Shown: in pieces, positions 26,801 to 41,400 of the stretch
Layout of the letters: every line of letters starts with the position of its first letter
Numbering within the stretch: position 1 is the first letter of the stretch
From: Trichobilharzia regenti
Taxonomy: Eukaryota; Platyhelminthes; Trematoda; Strigeidida; Schistosomatidae
Assembly (NCBI GenBank): GCA_944472135.2
Contig: OX235265.1
Location: forward strand, 92,164,984 to 92,228,983
DNA: 64,000 nucleotides
Direction of reading: 5' to 3'
The notes under the pieces: generated by a model
Told to the model about the DNA's origin: nothing
Database searches by the model: none
What the model saw: only the letters and a program-made list of their open reading frames with translations
Position numbers and translations under genes: made by a program

Positions 26801-29800
26801 ACAAAACCAATGCTTGAATCCTAGAAATAAATTTAATCTAGATACCTAAATAAATCACTAACTAATTTTGGTTGGAAAGATTATTTTGGAAGAACATTTT
26901 ATGCCAGGAAGATTAATTAGTCCGATAGTGAAAAGACTGAAAGTAGGGTAAACTACTTACACTTCATTGGTGGGGGGGAGGGGTTGGGGCTGGCGTCTGA
27001 GGATGACGGATTAAATGAAAATGAAAGTTTCAGACGATGAGTGATTGTTTTCTACAACAATACTCAAATAATTGATTAATTTCCATTAGGAAAACACAAA
27101 GTTCAGCGAAGAGACGCTTCTCAACGCATGGTTTCTTTTTAGAAATTAAATCCTGTGAGGAAATTTAAACAAAGATATGAATAGATTACAGGATTTCACC
27201 ATGAGATGACATCGGTTAGAGAAATATTGGAAAACCAGTTGGGAGTACTGGACAGCTATTTCGTTCTAGTTTGGGACACTTCAGTATTGTGCACCCACCA
27301 GGGTTCGAACTCAGGACTTTCCACGTACAAGGCGGGCTTGCAGACTGTTCAGCCGCTGGGACCCGATCCAATGGCCAGTTCATGAATTCCAAAATCCTAC
27401 AATTTCCAAGTTGGAATTATGTGAACGGTCTGCGAGCTCGCCTTGTAATCGGAAGGCCCTGGGTTCGAACACTGGAGGTGGCTGCGTACTGATAAAGAGT
27501 CTCAGACTGGATTGAAACATCTGTCCAGTAGTATTCCCTGGGAGGTTTCCAATGGTTCATTAATCAATGTCATCTCATAATAAAATCCTGTAAGGCACTT
27601 ACTTATTGCCGGATACTGTCTACTGTGCTATGGTGCGCTCTATCTCTGGCTTCATGCTCGTGAAACATCGTTATTCAAGTTAATCGGATCTATGAAAACT
27701 TTTGGTATCTCACGAATGTTACTTATCACGTGAGTAATTTGATAGTTAGACATATAGTTTTACGTGAGGGGGTGGTACATAGGTCAATCTAGGGAAGTTA
27801 TAAATCTCTATTGTCTGTTGTAATGTTTGGATTGCGTGTTACACATGCCTGCACCAATCTCCCCCAACGTGACTTTAACAGAAATAAATAGAACTAGGTT
27901 AAAAAAAGAAAGAAACTAAGGATGCGTTAAATCAAGATATCACACCAACCAACTTATGTCATCATTGACTTGTAAGTTTGAGGGAAGTAGGGAAATATAC
28001 AGGTATGCTTGCATCGTATAGATTGCATGCATGTGATTACCAGAACTGGTGCTTCTTTCAACCTGAATGACGTATTTGCTTTCTCGATAGAGTTACGAAA
28101 TTCATGGATAATCCCCATCCAGGCATTAATGAAAACAAAACACTTAGTTCAGCGAAGAGTCTCTTTTCGGTGAATTCATTTTCTCTTGTACAGGGTGCGC
28201 GTCGAACAACCGATGTACCTGGCTCCACAGCAGCAGGTGAATCGAACTGATATATGCACATAGAGGTGGTCAGATGCGGGATCTTGTCCTTGAGGCTTCT
28301 GCAGATCAATCGGTGACTGCAAAGAATGTTCTTCTCAGAGATGATGTGATCCTTTTCTTGAGAATACCGCTTGCTAGATCTCCCTTAAAATCCAAGTCCA
28401 TGTAGAGTTTCTTTTTAGGCGCAAGTGAAGTTTCATATCTCCGAATTCTTGGGTTGATATTTTAGTCAATGAATCTTATAGGGTATCCATTTTGGATGAA
28501 GATTCCTCTCAGAATATCTAATTCTGTTTCTAGAAAATCGGAACTACAGATGCGTCGGATGTGGATGACAAATGATTTAATTAAATTCCGCTTTTGTTGA
28601 ATGGGTACCCACCCAGCTATAGAAGTTTGTTAGTTGACCATTCCACGTAGTTTTTCTATGGATCGATCTTCTTAGGCTCCCATCAGTTCTTCTCGTTAGT
28701 TTCACATCAAGAAACGGAATTTTTGATTCGTTTTCATTTCATTGCTGTCACAAATAATGAATATGTCGTCTACGTATCTTTTATACAGTCGTAAATTGTC
28801 TATGCTCGGCTTTAGTGGACCTTTCTCGAGGCTTGCCACGAAGCAATCTGATAGTAATATGGATCCAACGGAGATCCTATTTCAGTACTATCTTTTTGTC
28901 TGTAGATGGTGTCGTTGAATGTGAACTGGACGTTCAGAGTGCATCTCAGTAGTAATTCTTTCAAATATGTTGTTGGTATTCCAATATTGAGGTGGTTGTC
29001 ATCTATATATTTGCATATGAAGCAGACCGTTTCCGTGAGTGGGATATCGGTGAAAAGTGACTCAATGTCGAAAGACAGCATAACTTTTGTTAGATACAGC
29101 AGTCGATGAACTGGAAGGTTTCACGAAACGAGTGCGTACATAATTGTTCCCTTACAGGTTCCAAAATAATATCTGCTAGCCATTTTGCAAAAGAAGAAGA
29201 AAAATATTAAATCCAGTACCGGTTATAAGGAGTATATATGGATTGGTACTATTGAGTGACATATATATTCACCTTATTTAAAGCAATCTGATTGATGCTT
29301 AGTGTTTCTTTCCTTTTCACTTTTCTTATATTAATTTGTATTCAGTTTACAAGCAGCTATGTCATTTGTAACTAGTCAGCTAAGATTACTATGGAATGGT
29401 CGAATGGTTCGTTTGCTATTCGCCGACTTATATGCACAAGCTGAATTAAGTCTACCTGAAGGCAGTGGTGGTGGTGGTGGTGGTGGACCAGATGGAAATT
29501 CCTCGACTACTACCGCTGGTCATCCACCGGGTGCAAGTAGCTCAAGTTCTGCTGTTCTTGGTCCTGGTGCACCGTCTAAGGCAGAGAAACTTGCTGTAGC
29601 TGGTTTGCTGCCTCCTCAATCACGATTGATGATGACGACTGGTGGCAGTGGCAGTGGCAGTAGCGGCGGTAGATTGAGCAATTCTGATGTTGATGGTTAT
29701 GCCCATCGTGTTCGTCATGGTCTGTCGAATTTTCTACGTCAGATAACTAACTCATCAACTTATCGTAATCGATTTAAAAATAGTAAAAAGGAGAGAATGA

Positions 29801-32454
29801 ATAATTATATACCGAATCTTTCTACGACACGTTCAGATTGTCCTGGACCAAGTGATCTACCGAAATCACTGAAAGCTGTTTGTATGCTGTATTGTTTTAC
29901 TTCAGGCAGTTTAAAAGAAATTAGAAGTGCTATTTTAGCTGGTAGGTTAATCTAATTCCGATTTTTTTTCTATTTTGAAAAGTTTTTTGTTTTATTGTGA
30001 TCACACTTCATTGTCAGCTACACAAGGTCTTAGACTTGAAGTTCACCTTATACCTTATACTTCAGCGTGGGCGACTGCACACTCCAATAAAAATTAGCTC
30101 TCATATGTGTTCGTTCATGTACAGAAAAGTTTTAAGATATATGCAAATTTTACATGATGTCAGTTGACAGGAGGTTCCAAACTTGATGAACAGTGCTCAG
30201 AAAATTACGCTTATATATTTTTTCACACAGAGTTCAATGCTAAACAAAGTAAATGTATGGAAACAACGGTGAAGGCGTTATGTAATAAAGACGAAAGGTG
30301 CGTAAGATGAAGAGTGATTGATAAATTGAGTAACAGTTTATTGTGATTTTGGAAGTGTGTGGGCGATTGTTACTTCCCGGCTGCCCACACCGTGGAAGTT
30401 GATGGATTCTTCGTGTACCTGAAACAGGAATATTGTGTGGCCGCAGAGCCCAGGGGAAAACTGCTTAACGTCGACCGGTCACACACGGCCTGTATGAATT
30501 GGTTTCTTTGTTTGGTTCCGTATTAGTAAACTTACCGCCTGTTACGGACCACCGTAGGTGGGGTGAGTCGGGATGTACAATATTTGGGGTTGCCTTTTTC
30601 TAACCCCCTCTCTCCAGAATGAAGACATAGCATAACTGGCGGGCATGTTGGTCATCTGGGGGAAACACCTCACTGCTATTACACCCTGTTCCCCAACAGT
30701 ACAACTTCGCCCACAGACCCGCAGCATAGTGTAAGAAAGATTTTTTCACTATGACGGTAACTGCTTTTAGTCTTATCGCTATCCTAACAACCAACCTAGC
30801 ATGGTAGGAGCTGCAGGAACATTGGTTCCAGCTAGTATAGGTTGGTGGATCATCGCGATGTGCAAGCCGGGTGACCACGACGTCAAGGTAGGGCTCTGGA
30901 AAGAGCTAGCGGCGGTCAAACCAAAACATGGCTACACCGGTCAATGAAATCTGCAGCAGTTAGTTTAAGCCACGTAGGAAGGTGTAGACTGGTTGGGGTC
31001 CCTGGGACGGTAAAAACCAATGAGGGCTGGAAACAATTGGTGACATGGCTCAAAATCGTTCCCAATGGCTGGCTGGTGCAGATGCATCCACTCCTTGTGA
31101 CTTATGGTCTCCAATGAAACTATATTGTTCTTCGTTATTACTATTCCTTTGTCTCACACCTCTGTTTACTGTCTCTATTATGCATTTATTCTACTTTCTT
31201 CTTTTGGTTTGTGTGCTACAAGGAGTGGAGTGTGGCAGCTTGAACTGTTGCACATCGGTGGAAGGTTCAATGTCGAAAATAGACAGACAATGTACTAAAT
31301 TCAATTGAATTCAGAGCAACAAAAGACAAGCAAAATTATGCTGTATCAAAGGGTGGTGGGGGTGAGGTTAAAGCCAAAGATTACGTAATTAAATGAGAGG
31401 GAATAAGGGTATCAAGTAACTAGGGCAAGGAAAGACAATTTTTTGTCTGTTTTTTTAAGTATTGGTTTTGTAGGGATTTTGTTTGATTGGTTAGAGGACT
31501 TCATCATCAAGTGACATCAGTTAGAGAACCATTGGTAAACCAGCTGGGAGTACTGACCAGGTGTTTTATCCTAGTTTGTGAGTCTTCATAAGTACACACC
31601 CACCACCAGGGTTCGAAACTAAGACCTTCTGTCTACAAGGCTAGCGAGCTCGTAGGTCATTAAGCCATTGGGACTCTATCCAATGACCCTCTCTCTCCTT
31701 GCCTTCAACCTGCTGTACCCTAGTGGTCACAGCTACTTAGGTTTTCCGATGGTTTTCTAAGCGATGTCAGCTCATGATGAAATCCTCCAACCTCACTACA
31801 AATAGCGAATAAGAACTGCTATTAACAATCTTGTAATACTATCCTTATAATTGTTTTTATTGCTATTCGAGTTAAATTCAATGCAATAGTATAACAAATG
31901 CTTAAAATTATGTTTCTCTTTTAAATATCATTTTATATAAATAATTAATTACCATAGGTTTATCACTGGGTGACTTATTGCCTCGTATGTGGCGTTTAAT
32001 ATCTTGTTGTGGATCTGTACGTGATTGGGCCAATGTGATTATGAATTCACAGTCGGTCTACTACTTGGAACCTCATGAATCGCATTTAATGCAAATATTT
32101 GCTGCAGCTACAAGTAATTTATTAAGGTGAGATACTTTCTATGTATTTTTTTTAAAATTTCATTTAGTATATTTACTGACCACTGAAATAGTATTGTATC
32201 TTTGTGGTTATTACTTGTGAAATATATCGGCCATTGCAGATTTGATAATAATAATAATAATAATAAATCAATTTATTCCAAAACAGACAGTACTTATAAT
32301 ACAGAATGGAATGCTCAGCATTTGTCACAATATTGCATCTGATTTACTTAAAATGTAAATAAAATTAAAAATTAAAACAAAAGTAACCAGAGGAATTTGT
32401 CCACGTTTACGATATAAAGTCAAAAATATTCGAGTCACGAACTCAGATTATTAA

Positions 32455-32498
<44 letters not shown>

Positions 32499-35400
32499 GT
32501 GAGTTTGTTTCAAATAGTATTGTCGATTCAGTCACTATGGTAACTTTAGCATGTTATAGAGTATTGAATCTAATGTTCTCTGTTGATATAGTATAGTGAG
32601 GGGAAAGACAAAATTAACAGTTATAACACGGGTTAAATGATGTTCACACTTATGAAAAAATAAACAGATAAAAACAAAAAATTGAGAGGACTATGAATAT
32701 AAGAGATAGAATAACAATAAATTTTGATTGTGTAAGGGTGGAGGAAATCGTTTATTTAGTAGTGCGAAGAAGGTTAGTTAGTTCATGCCTAACACCATTT
32801 TCATCACATAAAGTACGTGCCAATTATGGTATAGTGGAATTTTCATACCTAGACGTATGTGCATAAAGTCTCTTGATGAAATGACTTCTTGTTTTACCTG
32901 AGGAGACACAAGTTGGAGCTGCGGGTAGTCCTTTCTTTGGTGCAGACTGAATTCTATCAATCAAGTTTACAGTGGTGCGGGGGGGGAATCTCAGAAGGGA
33001 GATGAGTTCCTTCAAGGTTGCAGATACTTCTTGCTGACGAGTGCCATCCTAAGTCCAAGGCTTCCTGTCGATCGCCTTCAACCGTCTAATATCACACTGA
33101 AGTGTTTTTATCTGCTTGTATATTATTAATCTCCCTGCAATAGACAGGGAGATTGACTGTTGAGTAAATATTTCAGATTGTGGAAAACACCCATATGGAC
33201 ATTAGAAAGAAGAGAACACGAAGTTCATCAAATATATCTTTTCGGCGATTTCATTTTTAAAAGCAGCTCTACAATCGCATTCCTGTTTGATTCCACAAAA
33301 TTATGATGGCGAATAAAAGGTGATAAGTATTTCCAACTAGGTATAGTCTTTTTCGAGAGGCTTAGGAACAAAATTACACACAAGATTAGAACGGATAACA
33401 AGTGTGTAAAATTAATGAGCATGGAAACAAAAATTGAAACAATAATTTTCAACTTGAAATGGAAGTTAGGAGGTGTGAATAAAGATTACAAGAGCCTTAG
33501 AAACACAAAAATTGCACAGAATTAGAATAGTTAATTTTTCAACGAATTATAAATGTAAACCAGGAAAAGCATGGAAACAAACTTAAAATAACAGTTTTTA
33601 TAACTGAAAAAAATTAGGTGAATTTAATGAAGACTGAGGGACTAAGGATCAGACACACGGGGAATCACAAAATGCTCAAAAGGAAAAGCGAGAACGAAAA
33701 AAGACGAGGAAGAGAAAAAAATGGAAGCTAAGGGGACATACAGAACTAGGTCGTCCATGGTAGTTGTAGAGGTTGGACTAATTTCTTTTGAACACACAGC
33801 TCCGGCTTCTCGATGCATATTGCGAGGACTTCTGCAGTACGGAGAAGTCGAAAACATACTGCTTTTGGTAGGTTTCTGTTGACTTTGTAAATCACTTTGA
33901 AAGAATCAGTTGAGATATTGTGAGAGGTGTTGATCAGATGTTCAATAATATGGCACTTCTGATTGAACCGGTGCCTCCTAATTGCAGCCACGCTGTTAAA
34001 GAACATTACTCAGTCTTCATTCGATTCAACCCATTTTGTCAGTTATCAAAACAGTTATTTTAAGTTTGTTTCCATGCTTTCCCTGGTTTACATTTATAAT
34101 TCGTTGAAAAATTAACTATTCTAATTCTGTGCAATTTTTGTGTTTCTAAGGCTCTTGTAATCTTTATTCACACCTCCTAACTTCCATTTCAAGTTGAAAA
34201 TTATTATTTCAATTTGTGTTTCCATGCTCATTAATTTTACACACTTGTTATCCGTTCTAATCTTGTGTGTAATTTTGTTCCTAAGCCTCTCGAAAAAAAC
34301 CATATCTAGTTGGAAATAATTATCACTTTTTATTCGCCATCATAATTATGTGGAATCGAACAGGAATGCGATTGTAGAGCTGCTTTTAAAAATGAAATCG
34401 CCGAAAAGATATATTTGATGAACTTCATGTTCTCTTCTTTCTAAATATTTGAATCAAGTGATACTCATTACTGCTTATGTATATATCAATCTCTGTGTGG
34501 CTACACTGCACTACTGGTTAGTGTTAGTAGTATTAGTAGGGAGTGGTTTCCAATAACTTATAGCATGTAGATAAGTTTACTTCTTTGCTTTCATTCGCCT
34601 TCATTTCTCTCTTCACATTGTTCATGCAGTGGTTCTGTGAATTTTATTGATAACTTAGTTACAGGATTTCATTATGAGCTGACATTGGTTAGAGAACCAT
34701 TGGAATTACTGGACAGCTATTTCGTCCTGGTTAGGGACTCTTCATCAGTACGCACCCACCACGAGGATTCGAACCCAGGACCTACTGGTTACAAGGCGAG
34801 CTCGGGTGTGTTGACGAATACTCGCCGAAGACATTGGTTAGCGGTTGCGCTATATCGTGAATTGGCAGAAGTTAGAGTTCATAGGCCATTGGGTTCGAAT
34901 CTTGGTGGTGGGTGCGTACTGATAAAGAGTTCCAAACTAGGACGAAATATCTGGCTGTTCAGTACTCCCAGCTGGTGTTCCAATGGTTATCTAACCAATG
35001 TCAGCTCATGATGAAATCCTGTAATCAATCAACCAAATCCCTACAAAGCACTACTTGATAGCTTAGTGTTTTTTACTTTTCTCCGTTAGATAATGAAGTT
35101 TCCAAAAAATAGAGTTACAATTTAGAATATTTGAGCTACATTATTATTATTTGTTTACGTCATTTTCACTGTAGCCTAATTCCTCTTGCCGTCTAAATAT
35201 GCTAGGAATGATTGCTTTTCTCTGGCGTGGGGATCGTGTGGGAAACAACACAACATTAAACTGAATGAAAAATATTTATTTTTATAACAAGCCAACTTTT
35301 AATCGATAGCCTTAAACTTATTGTATAACACAGTGAATAGCAATCTAATGGATGGGTGATAAAAGTGTAATTGCCCAAGGATATCTAAAGACACATTGTA

Positions 35401-38400
35401 AGAGAGAGAGAGAGAGAGAGCCAGAGAGCTTAAGTGGTTTAACAATAGCAATATAGCAGTAATAGATGCATAGTCTTTGAAATATTATTTACACTGAGAT
35501 TAGACATGACTTTTCGATTGAGCACTAGTAACTAGTGTAGTGTGTGTCTAGTCCTTTGCTTGGTGCAGCCTGAATTCTATCAGTCAGTCAGGTTTGCAAT
35601 GTGGCCACCATTCTAGGTTACTCGCCAACACGGTGCGCATTGATTTGATGATATTAGATGATGGTTGGAGGAAATCGGCCACAGGAAGCCTTGGACCTAG
35701 GTGGTAGACCTAGAATACTGGCCACATTGCAAAACCTGACTGATAGAATTCAGTCTGCACTAAGCAAAGGACTAGACACGCCACACTAGTTACTATTGTC
35801 AAATCAAAATACCTACTACCGTCTTACAGGGAGGTCAATCGCGAGCCATCCCGAATAGCTCAGTGGTAACGTCTCTGACTGCAGCATTCACTGGGTGACG
35901 CGGGTTCGAATCTCAATAGGGGCATGAGTTCCTTCAAGGCAGTTGCAGATACGCCTTGCTGACGACTGGTGAGTGCCAACTAGCACGAAACCTAGGTCCA
36001 AGGCTTCCTGTGGCCACTTGCCTCCAACTATCTAATGTCATCAAATTAGACGTGACTAGTAGATAAACACTTCAGGTAGCAGTAATTATGTTTATATTTA
36101 TTATAAGCATTTTATGCAACTAACCCATTTCATTGTTATCGGTCTGTTAATCCAATACTATCTCTTATAGTCTCGTGTACTAATAAATAACCTGCTTCTC
36201 TCTCAATGTTGTTATGTGATTAGAATTGATAGCAGAAAATGCCTATAGCAGTTGGAGCTAATGTTCCAGCAGGTCCTACCATGCTATAAACGTCAGTTGG
36301 ATAGCAGTTAGACTAAACGCAATTACCATCTGCAGGCGAAGTCGTACTGTTAGCGAGTAGAGGTGTCACAGGCGGGAAAGTGTTTCCCACAGATGACTAG
36401 CATGATAGACATGCTACCTCTCTTCTCTGAAGAGCGGTGGCGAGTGGGCTTAGAAAAGTTCAAAAATTCTACATCCTGAATTACATTGTGTCTGTTCATG
36501 GTCGGCAGTAATGTCTTACTACGCGCATAACTCCAAAAGAGAAACCCAATTCAGTTAGGCCGGATCCCACTGATCACTGATCAAGGCACTCTACTCGAAG
36601 TCATGCAGCCAGGTGAGGTCTTACAGCGAGTTGTCATCTGAAATGGTGTCCGACAAGAATGCCAGCCCATTATCGCCGTTTCTATTCAATTTCATCATAG
36701 ATGTGTATGCCAATGGACTTAATCCTAACTCACTTCAGAGACTCAGGGATTGACTTGCTACCATGGACTAATCTCGTTGACTTAGAATATGCAGATGATA
36801 TAGTCCTTCTAGGCGAGGACACTGACAAAATACAGAGTCTTCTAAACACCTTGAGCTGAGCATCAATCTTCGAACGTTTGGCATGCGATTCGCTCCGCCA
36901 AATGTAAGATGATGTTACAGAACTGGACTACACTGACTCCTAGTTTAGAAATAGGAAGTGAAGTGGTCGGGGGAGCGTGTTGACCACTTCACTTATTTAG
37001 GAAATGGTATCAGCCAGTGCCTATGGGTTGGTCTCTGACGGATACAGAGGGCTAGTTTCGCATATTCCAGTTAACGCTGTCTCTGGCGTAGACGTGATAT
37101 TCGGCAGCTGGCTATCGACCAAAGAGCGGGTGTACTGCTCAGCAGTCCGCTCCGTCTTCCTTTATGGCTGGCTGTGAGACATAGCCATTAAAAATGGAAG
37201 ACATGTGAAGGTTGGCTGGTTATCTTTGATCATAGGTGCCTGTGTCTTCTATCTCCCGTGGTATAATAAGGTGAGGAATATTGAGGTTAGGCTTCGGCCG
37301 AGTGCTAGGGAAGGAGGGGAAATCAATCTACGAGGCTGTGAAATTACATCGACTGAGATGGTTAGGACATGTGTTACGTATGTCTGATCATCGCCTTCCT
37401 GGATAGTGGGCAATGTAGGCTAACATAGGGTCAGGCTGGAAAAGAGCTAGCGGCGGTCAAACCAAAACATATCTTCATCGGTCAATGAAATTCACAACAG
37501 TTAGTTTAAGCTAGCCACGTAGGAAGGTGTAGACTGGCTTCCTGGTTGGAGTCCTCGGGACGGTAAAAACCAATGAAAACTGGAAACAATTGGTGATATG
37601 ACTCAAAGTGATCGTTATCAATGGCTGGCTGGCGCAGATGCATCCACTCCTTGTGACTTATGGTTTCCAATGAAACTACATTGTTCTTCGTTATAATTAT
37701 TCCGTTTGTCTCATATCCCCGTCTACTGTCTCTATTATGCATTTCTTCTACTTTCTTGTGTTGCTTTGTGTGCTAGAAGGAGTGGAGTGTGGCGACTTGA
37801 ACTGGTGCGAAGTTCTATGTCGAAAACTGACAGACAGGCCTTATCCAATTAGCTGCTACAACATCGAGCTATAGTAATCTGAAGTCAACTTTTTACAATC
37901 TTGTCAAGATCCAGGTCTTTGCCTTATATCTTTAATCATCATTCATCACCTCACCTCACTGTTAGTTTGTCAGTCCAAGGTTATCTCAAGTATGCGTATC
38001 AACAGTTAAATTACTTCAACTTATACAGTTTTTTAATCTTATTTGCTTCTAAGATTTAGACGTTGTTCGGCAGATTTTCTAATGTATTGTTTCCTAATGT
38101 GTGTATGTTTCAGCATTCTAGATGATGCAGAATTATTTGAATTGAAGAAATCATTTACTGTTGATGAATTGTGTTCAATGGGTTCATTTTTCAATCACTT
38201 GATTTATGAATCAGTTATTATGGTACCTGACCGTAAGTTTCTTGTATATATGCCTTGTTCTAAAATCTTAACTGTCTGCATACACTACTTATTATCTGAC
38301 CAATCTGATGTCTATATAATTTCACTGATAACTGTATAGTGACATCACTAGACAAGCCATCGCTCGAATGGAACCCAGAAGGGAAGCGGCGAGCTGGTCG

Positions 38401-41400
38401 TCCAAAGTTGACTTGGAGAAGGTCATGTGAAGAGGAGGTGAAAGCGTGTAAAAGTTGGCAGAAAACCGAACGCAATGGAGACTTGGGCGGCTGAAGCCCT
38501 ATGTTCCTCTAGGAACTAAAGGATAAAATAATAATAGTTACTATAACGTCTATACGATTTAGAACAAGCAATAACAAAGGTTAATAAAGCCGGATTCAAT
38601 GATGAATTCATCAAATTTCGGCAGAATTCGTCAGCTGAATACTGTACATACACGGATATATATACTTTTGAAATTACACTGGGAGATATAAGACTGAAAA
38701 GTAAACAAACTAAGTTAAATTAGTCATGCAGAAAGACAAGTGTGAATGTTTTCCAGGTCATGTTCGAATAGATAAGGGTAGATAGAGTATGAAAGATCAA
38801 AATTAAGATAAATTGCATTTCGCTTCAATTACATCAGTTAGATAAACAATTAGGCATTAGGGAATATAACGAGAATTGCAAACAGACGAATATCAATAGT
38901 AATAGTTATAATAACAATTTTAATAGTGTTGAAGTGAGTTAAGATAATGCTACTGATAAAGGATAGTTTGAAGTGAATCAATAAAAATAATAATAATAAT
39001 AGTTAGAATAATAAGTAAAACGTATTGCAATTGCAAGCATCTTCTTGTTTCTTTGTCTGCTGACAGCAGTGAATGACTTGACAGCGTAGATATCATATCC
39101 ATAATCCACAAGATGCTTTATTATTATTGAGGTTTTTTGGCACTTTGCACTCAGCTGTTTTCAACCATTTCAACAAATGCTCCATCATCCGAGAAGACAG
39201 ACAATCGCCTTTCTGTACGACCTATGTATTTGCTTCCACAAACGCGCTCAAATTGATATACGCAGTTTTGAAGTGTCGAGGATATTGGCGAGTACACCAG
39301 TCTTTCCCAGATTGTTGAAGCACTCGCTTGGTGGTGTTAAGGAAAACAAGTTTTGCAGCATAATAAGTTCTCTTGATTGCTTTATCGAGTCCTTCATTTG
39401 ACTGCTACCTGTCCATCATCTCCTTTGAATGGCAAACTGATATAGACAGATTTTCAAGTGTTGGTTTTGTAGGGATTTTGTTTGATTGCATGGAGGACTT
39501 AATCATGAGCTGACATCAGTTAGAGAACCACTGGAAAACAAGCTGGGAGTACTGGACAGCTGTTTCGTCCTAGTTTGGGACTCTTCATCAGTACTCTGGG
39601 TTCGAATCCCGGTGGGTGCGTGCTGCTGAAGAGTCCCAAACTAGGGCGAAACAGCTGTCCAGTACTCTCAGCTTGTTTTCCAGTGGTTCTCTAACTTATG
39701 TCAGCTCATGATTAAATCCTCCATAGGCAGATGTCTTCAGAACTATTTGCATTGTTTTCTAGGGGCTCCATCTCTTTAGAGTATTTATTAATGGACTTCT
39801 CAGGATATCCATTGTTAGATAAAATATCCTTCAAAGATTTTATTTCATGCTCAATATTACTGTGAGAACAAATTTTTCGTGCTCTACTGAACAGTGTTCT
39901 GACTAAGTTCTTTTTTCTACTGCATTGGAACAAAGCTCTTGAAATGCATGTATGTGATTTAGATTTGTAAGGATTGAATTGAAGTCCAGATATAAAGAAG
40001 CTAAGTGTAATAAGAATTGCCAGTTTTGATATTAGCTCATATCTATGCCTTTGAACCACTGTGGGAGCATGATTTCGTCAAGGTTGTGTAGGTAGGTGAT
40101 GAATAGTTGTAACAAGCATAAGAACTACTTCTTACATGGGGTTCCTGTCGATTAACCCTTGAAACCTAACAGGCTGTTAAAAATAAATGTGTTTTTGAAA
40201 ACAACAAATTTTTTCACGAGAAAATCAGTATGTCCACGTGATTCATTGAATCAATCTGGTCAGTTGTTGACCTCTCAGGATATTTTAGTGGTGTAACACT
40301 TTTTTTTATTCATTAGAATACAAACTTTGGTACATTATGAGCGCCAGGAGAGGAGTCATACTTAATCTCATAGTTTGTTCGAAAGCTTGAATTGAATACT
40401 GCTTGGACGCCCAATCCCAATCAGGGGGCCATCCTCGGAGCCTTTAACTTGAAGTGTGATCCATAAGGTGGTGGACCAATGTGAGGAGATACGTTCTCAT
40501 GACTTCTGGCAACCAAAACAGCCTAATACGCTATTCGATTTTTTTTCAGATTGTGGAGGCCATGTACACTCTATAGGGTTTTCAGTCAGGTTTTCCAGTT
40601 CCTCTAGGCAAACACTTGCATGTCAATCATCTGCTGGGAGCTCCAGACGTTGGGGGTTCGCAATGTGAAGAAAACCTTTGTCGCTGTGTGAAGGCAAAGT
40701 GATGAATTGGACTCACCTAGCAGAGACTATAAATGTGTGTGGATACATGAGAGCATTTCGAGGGGAAGACTGAGGTCTACCCACACTCGGCCGTACCAGG
40801 TCGTTTACTGGAGGGTATTTTAGTGTTGTGTAAACAGAACGAATTATGCGTCAGACTGTGTGCTGGGAGCGAGGAAAAAACGCTGAACCAAAAAGAAGAC
40901 TCTAGAAGCTCTGAGGTTCGCAGATGATTTATGTTTAACGTCACACAAACTCAAAGAATTGCAGGCGAAAACCATAAAACTGGCCGTAGAGGCGGGTAGC
41001 ACGTCGACATAGAGAAGACGAAGGTGATAAAGATAACCAATTGATACCAGCGACAACCAGCACCAATCCTCATCATTGGGAGAAATTCAAAAGAGGCTAC
41101 TTCCTTCACCGAAATGCACACAAAACCTCTCTAATCCTCACTTATCTTTGTCTTCATCTTCATCTCTATTACCTTGCCTTCCTCCCACTGATGCAACTCC
41201 TCTACTTGATGGCTCCTCACTCCTTCTTCACTCTGTGTCCACTAAAAACTACGTGTTTTCGCTGACTTACACCATCTCTGGCGTAGGCGTTACATCCAGT
41301 TATCAACCAAGGGACGTGTGTACTGCTCAGCAGTTCGCTCCGTCTTTCTCTATGGCTCTCAAACATGGCCAATACGCGTTGAAGACATGAAAAGGTTGAC

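Noticed and set aside
35850..35915. tRNA gene (+)
   Set aside because: Box A and box B are present, but it leads into the SINE-A ribozyme and body, and partial copies lie on both sides.
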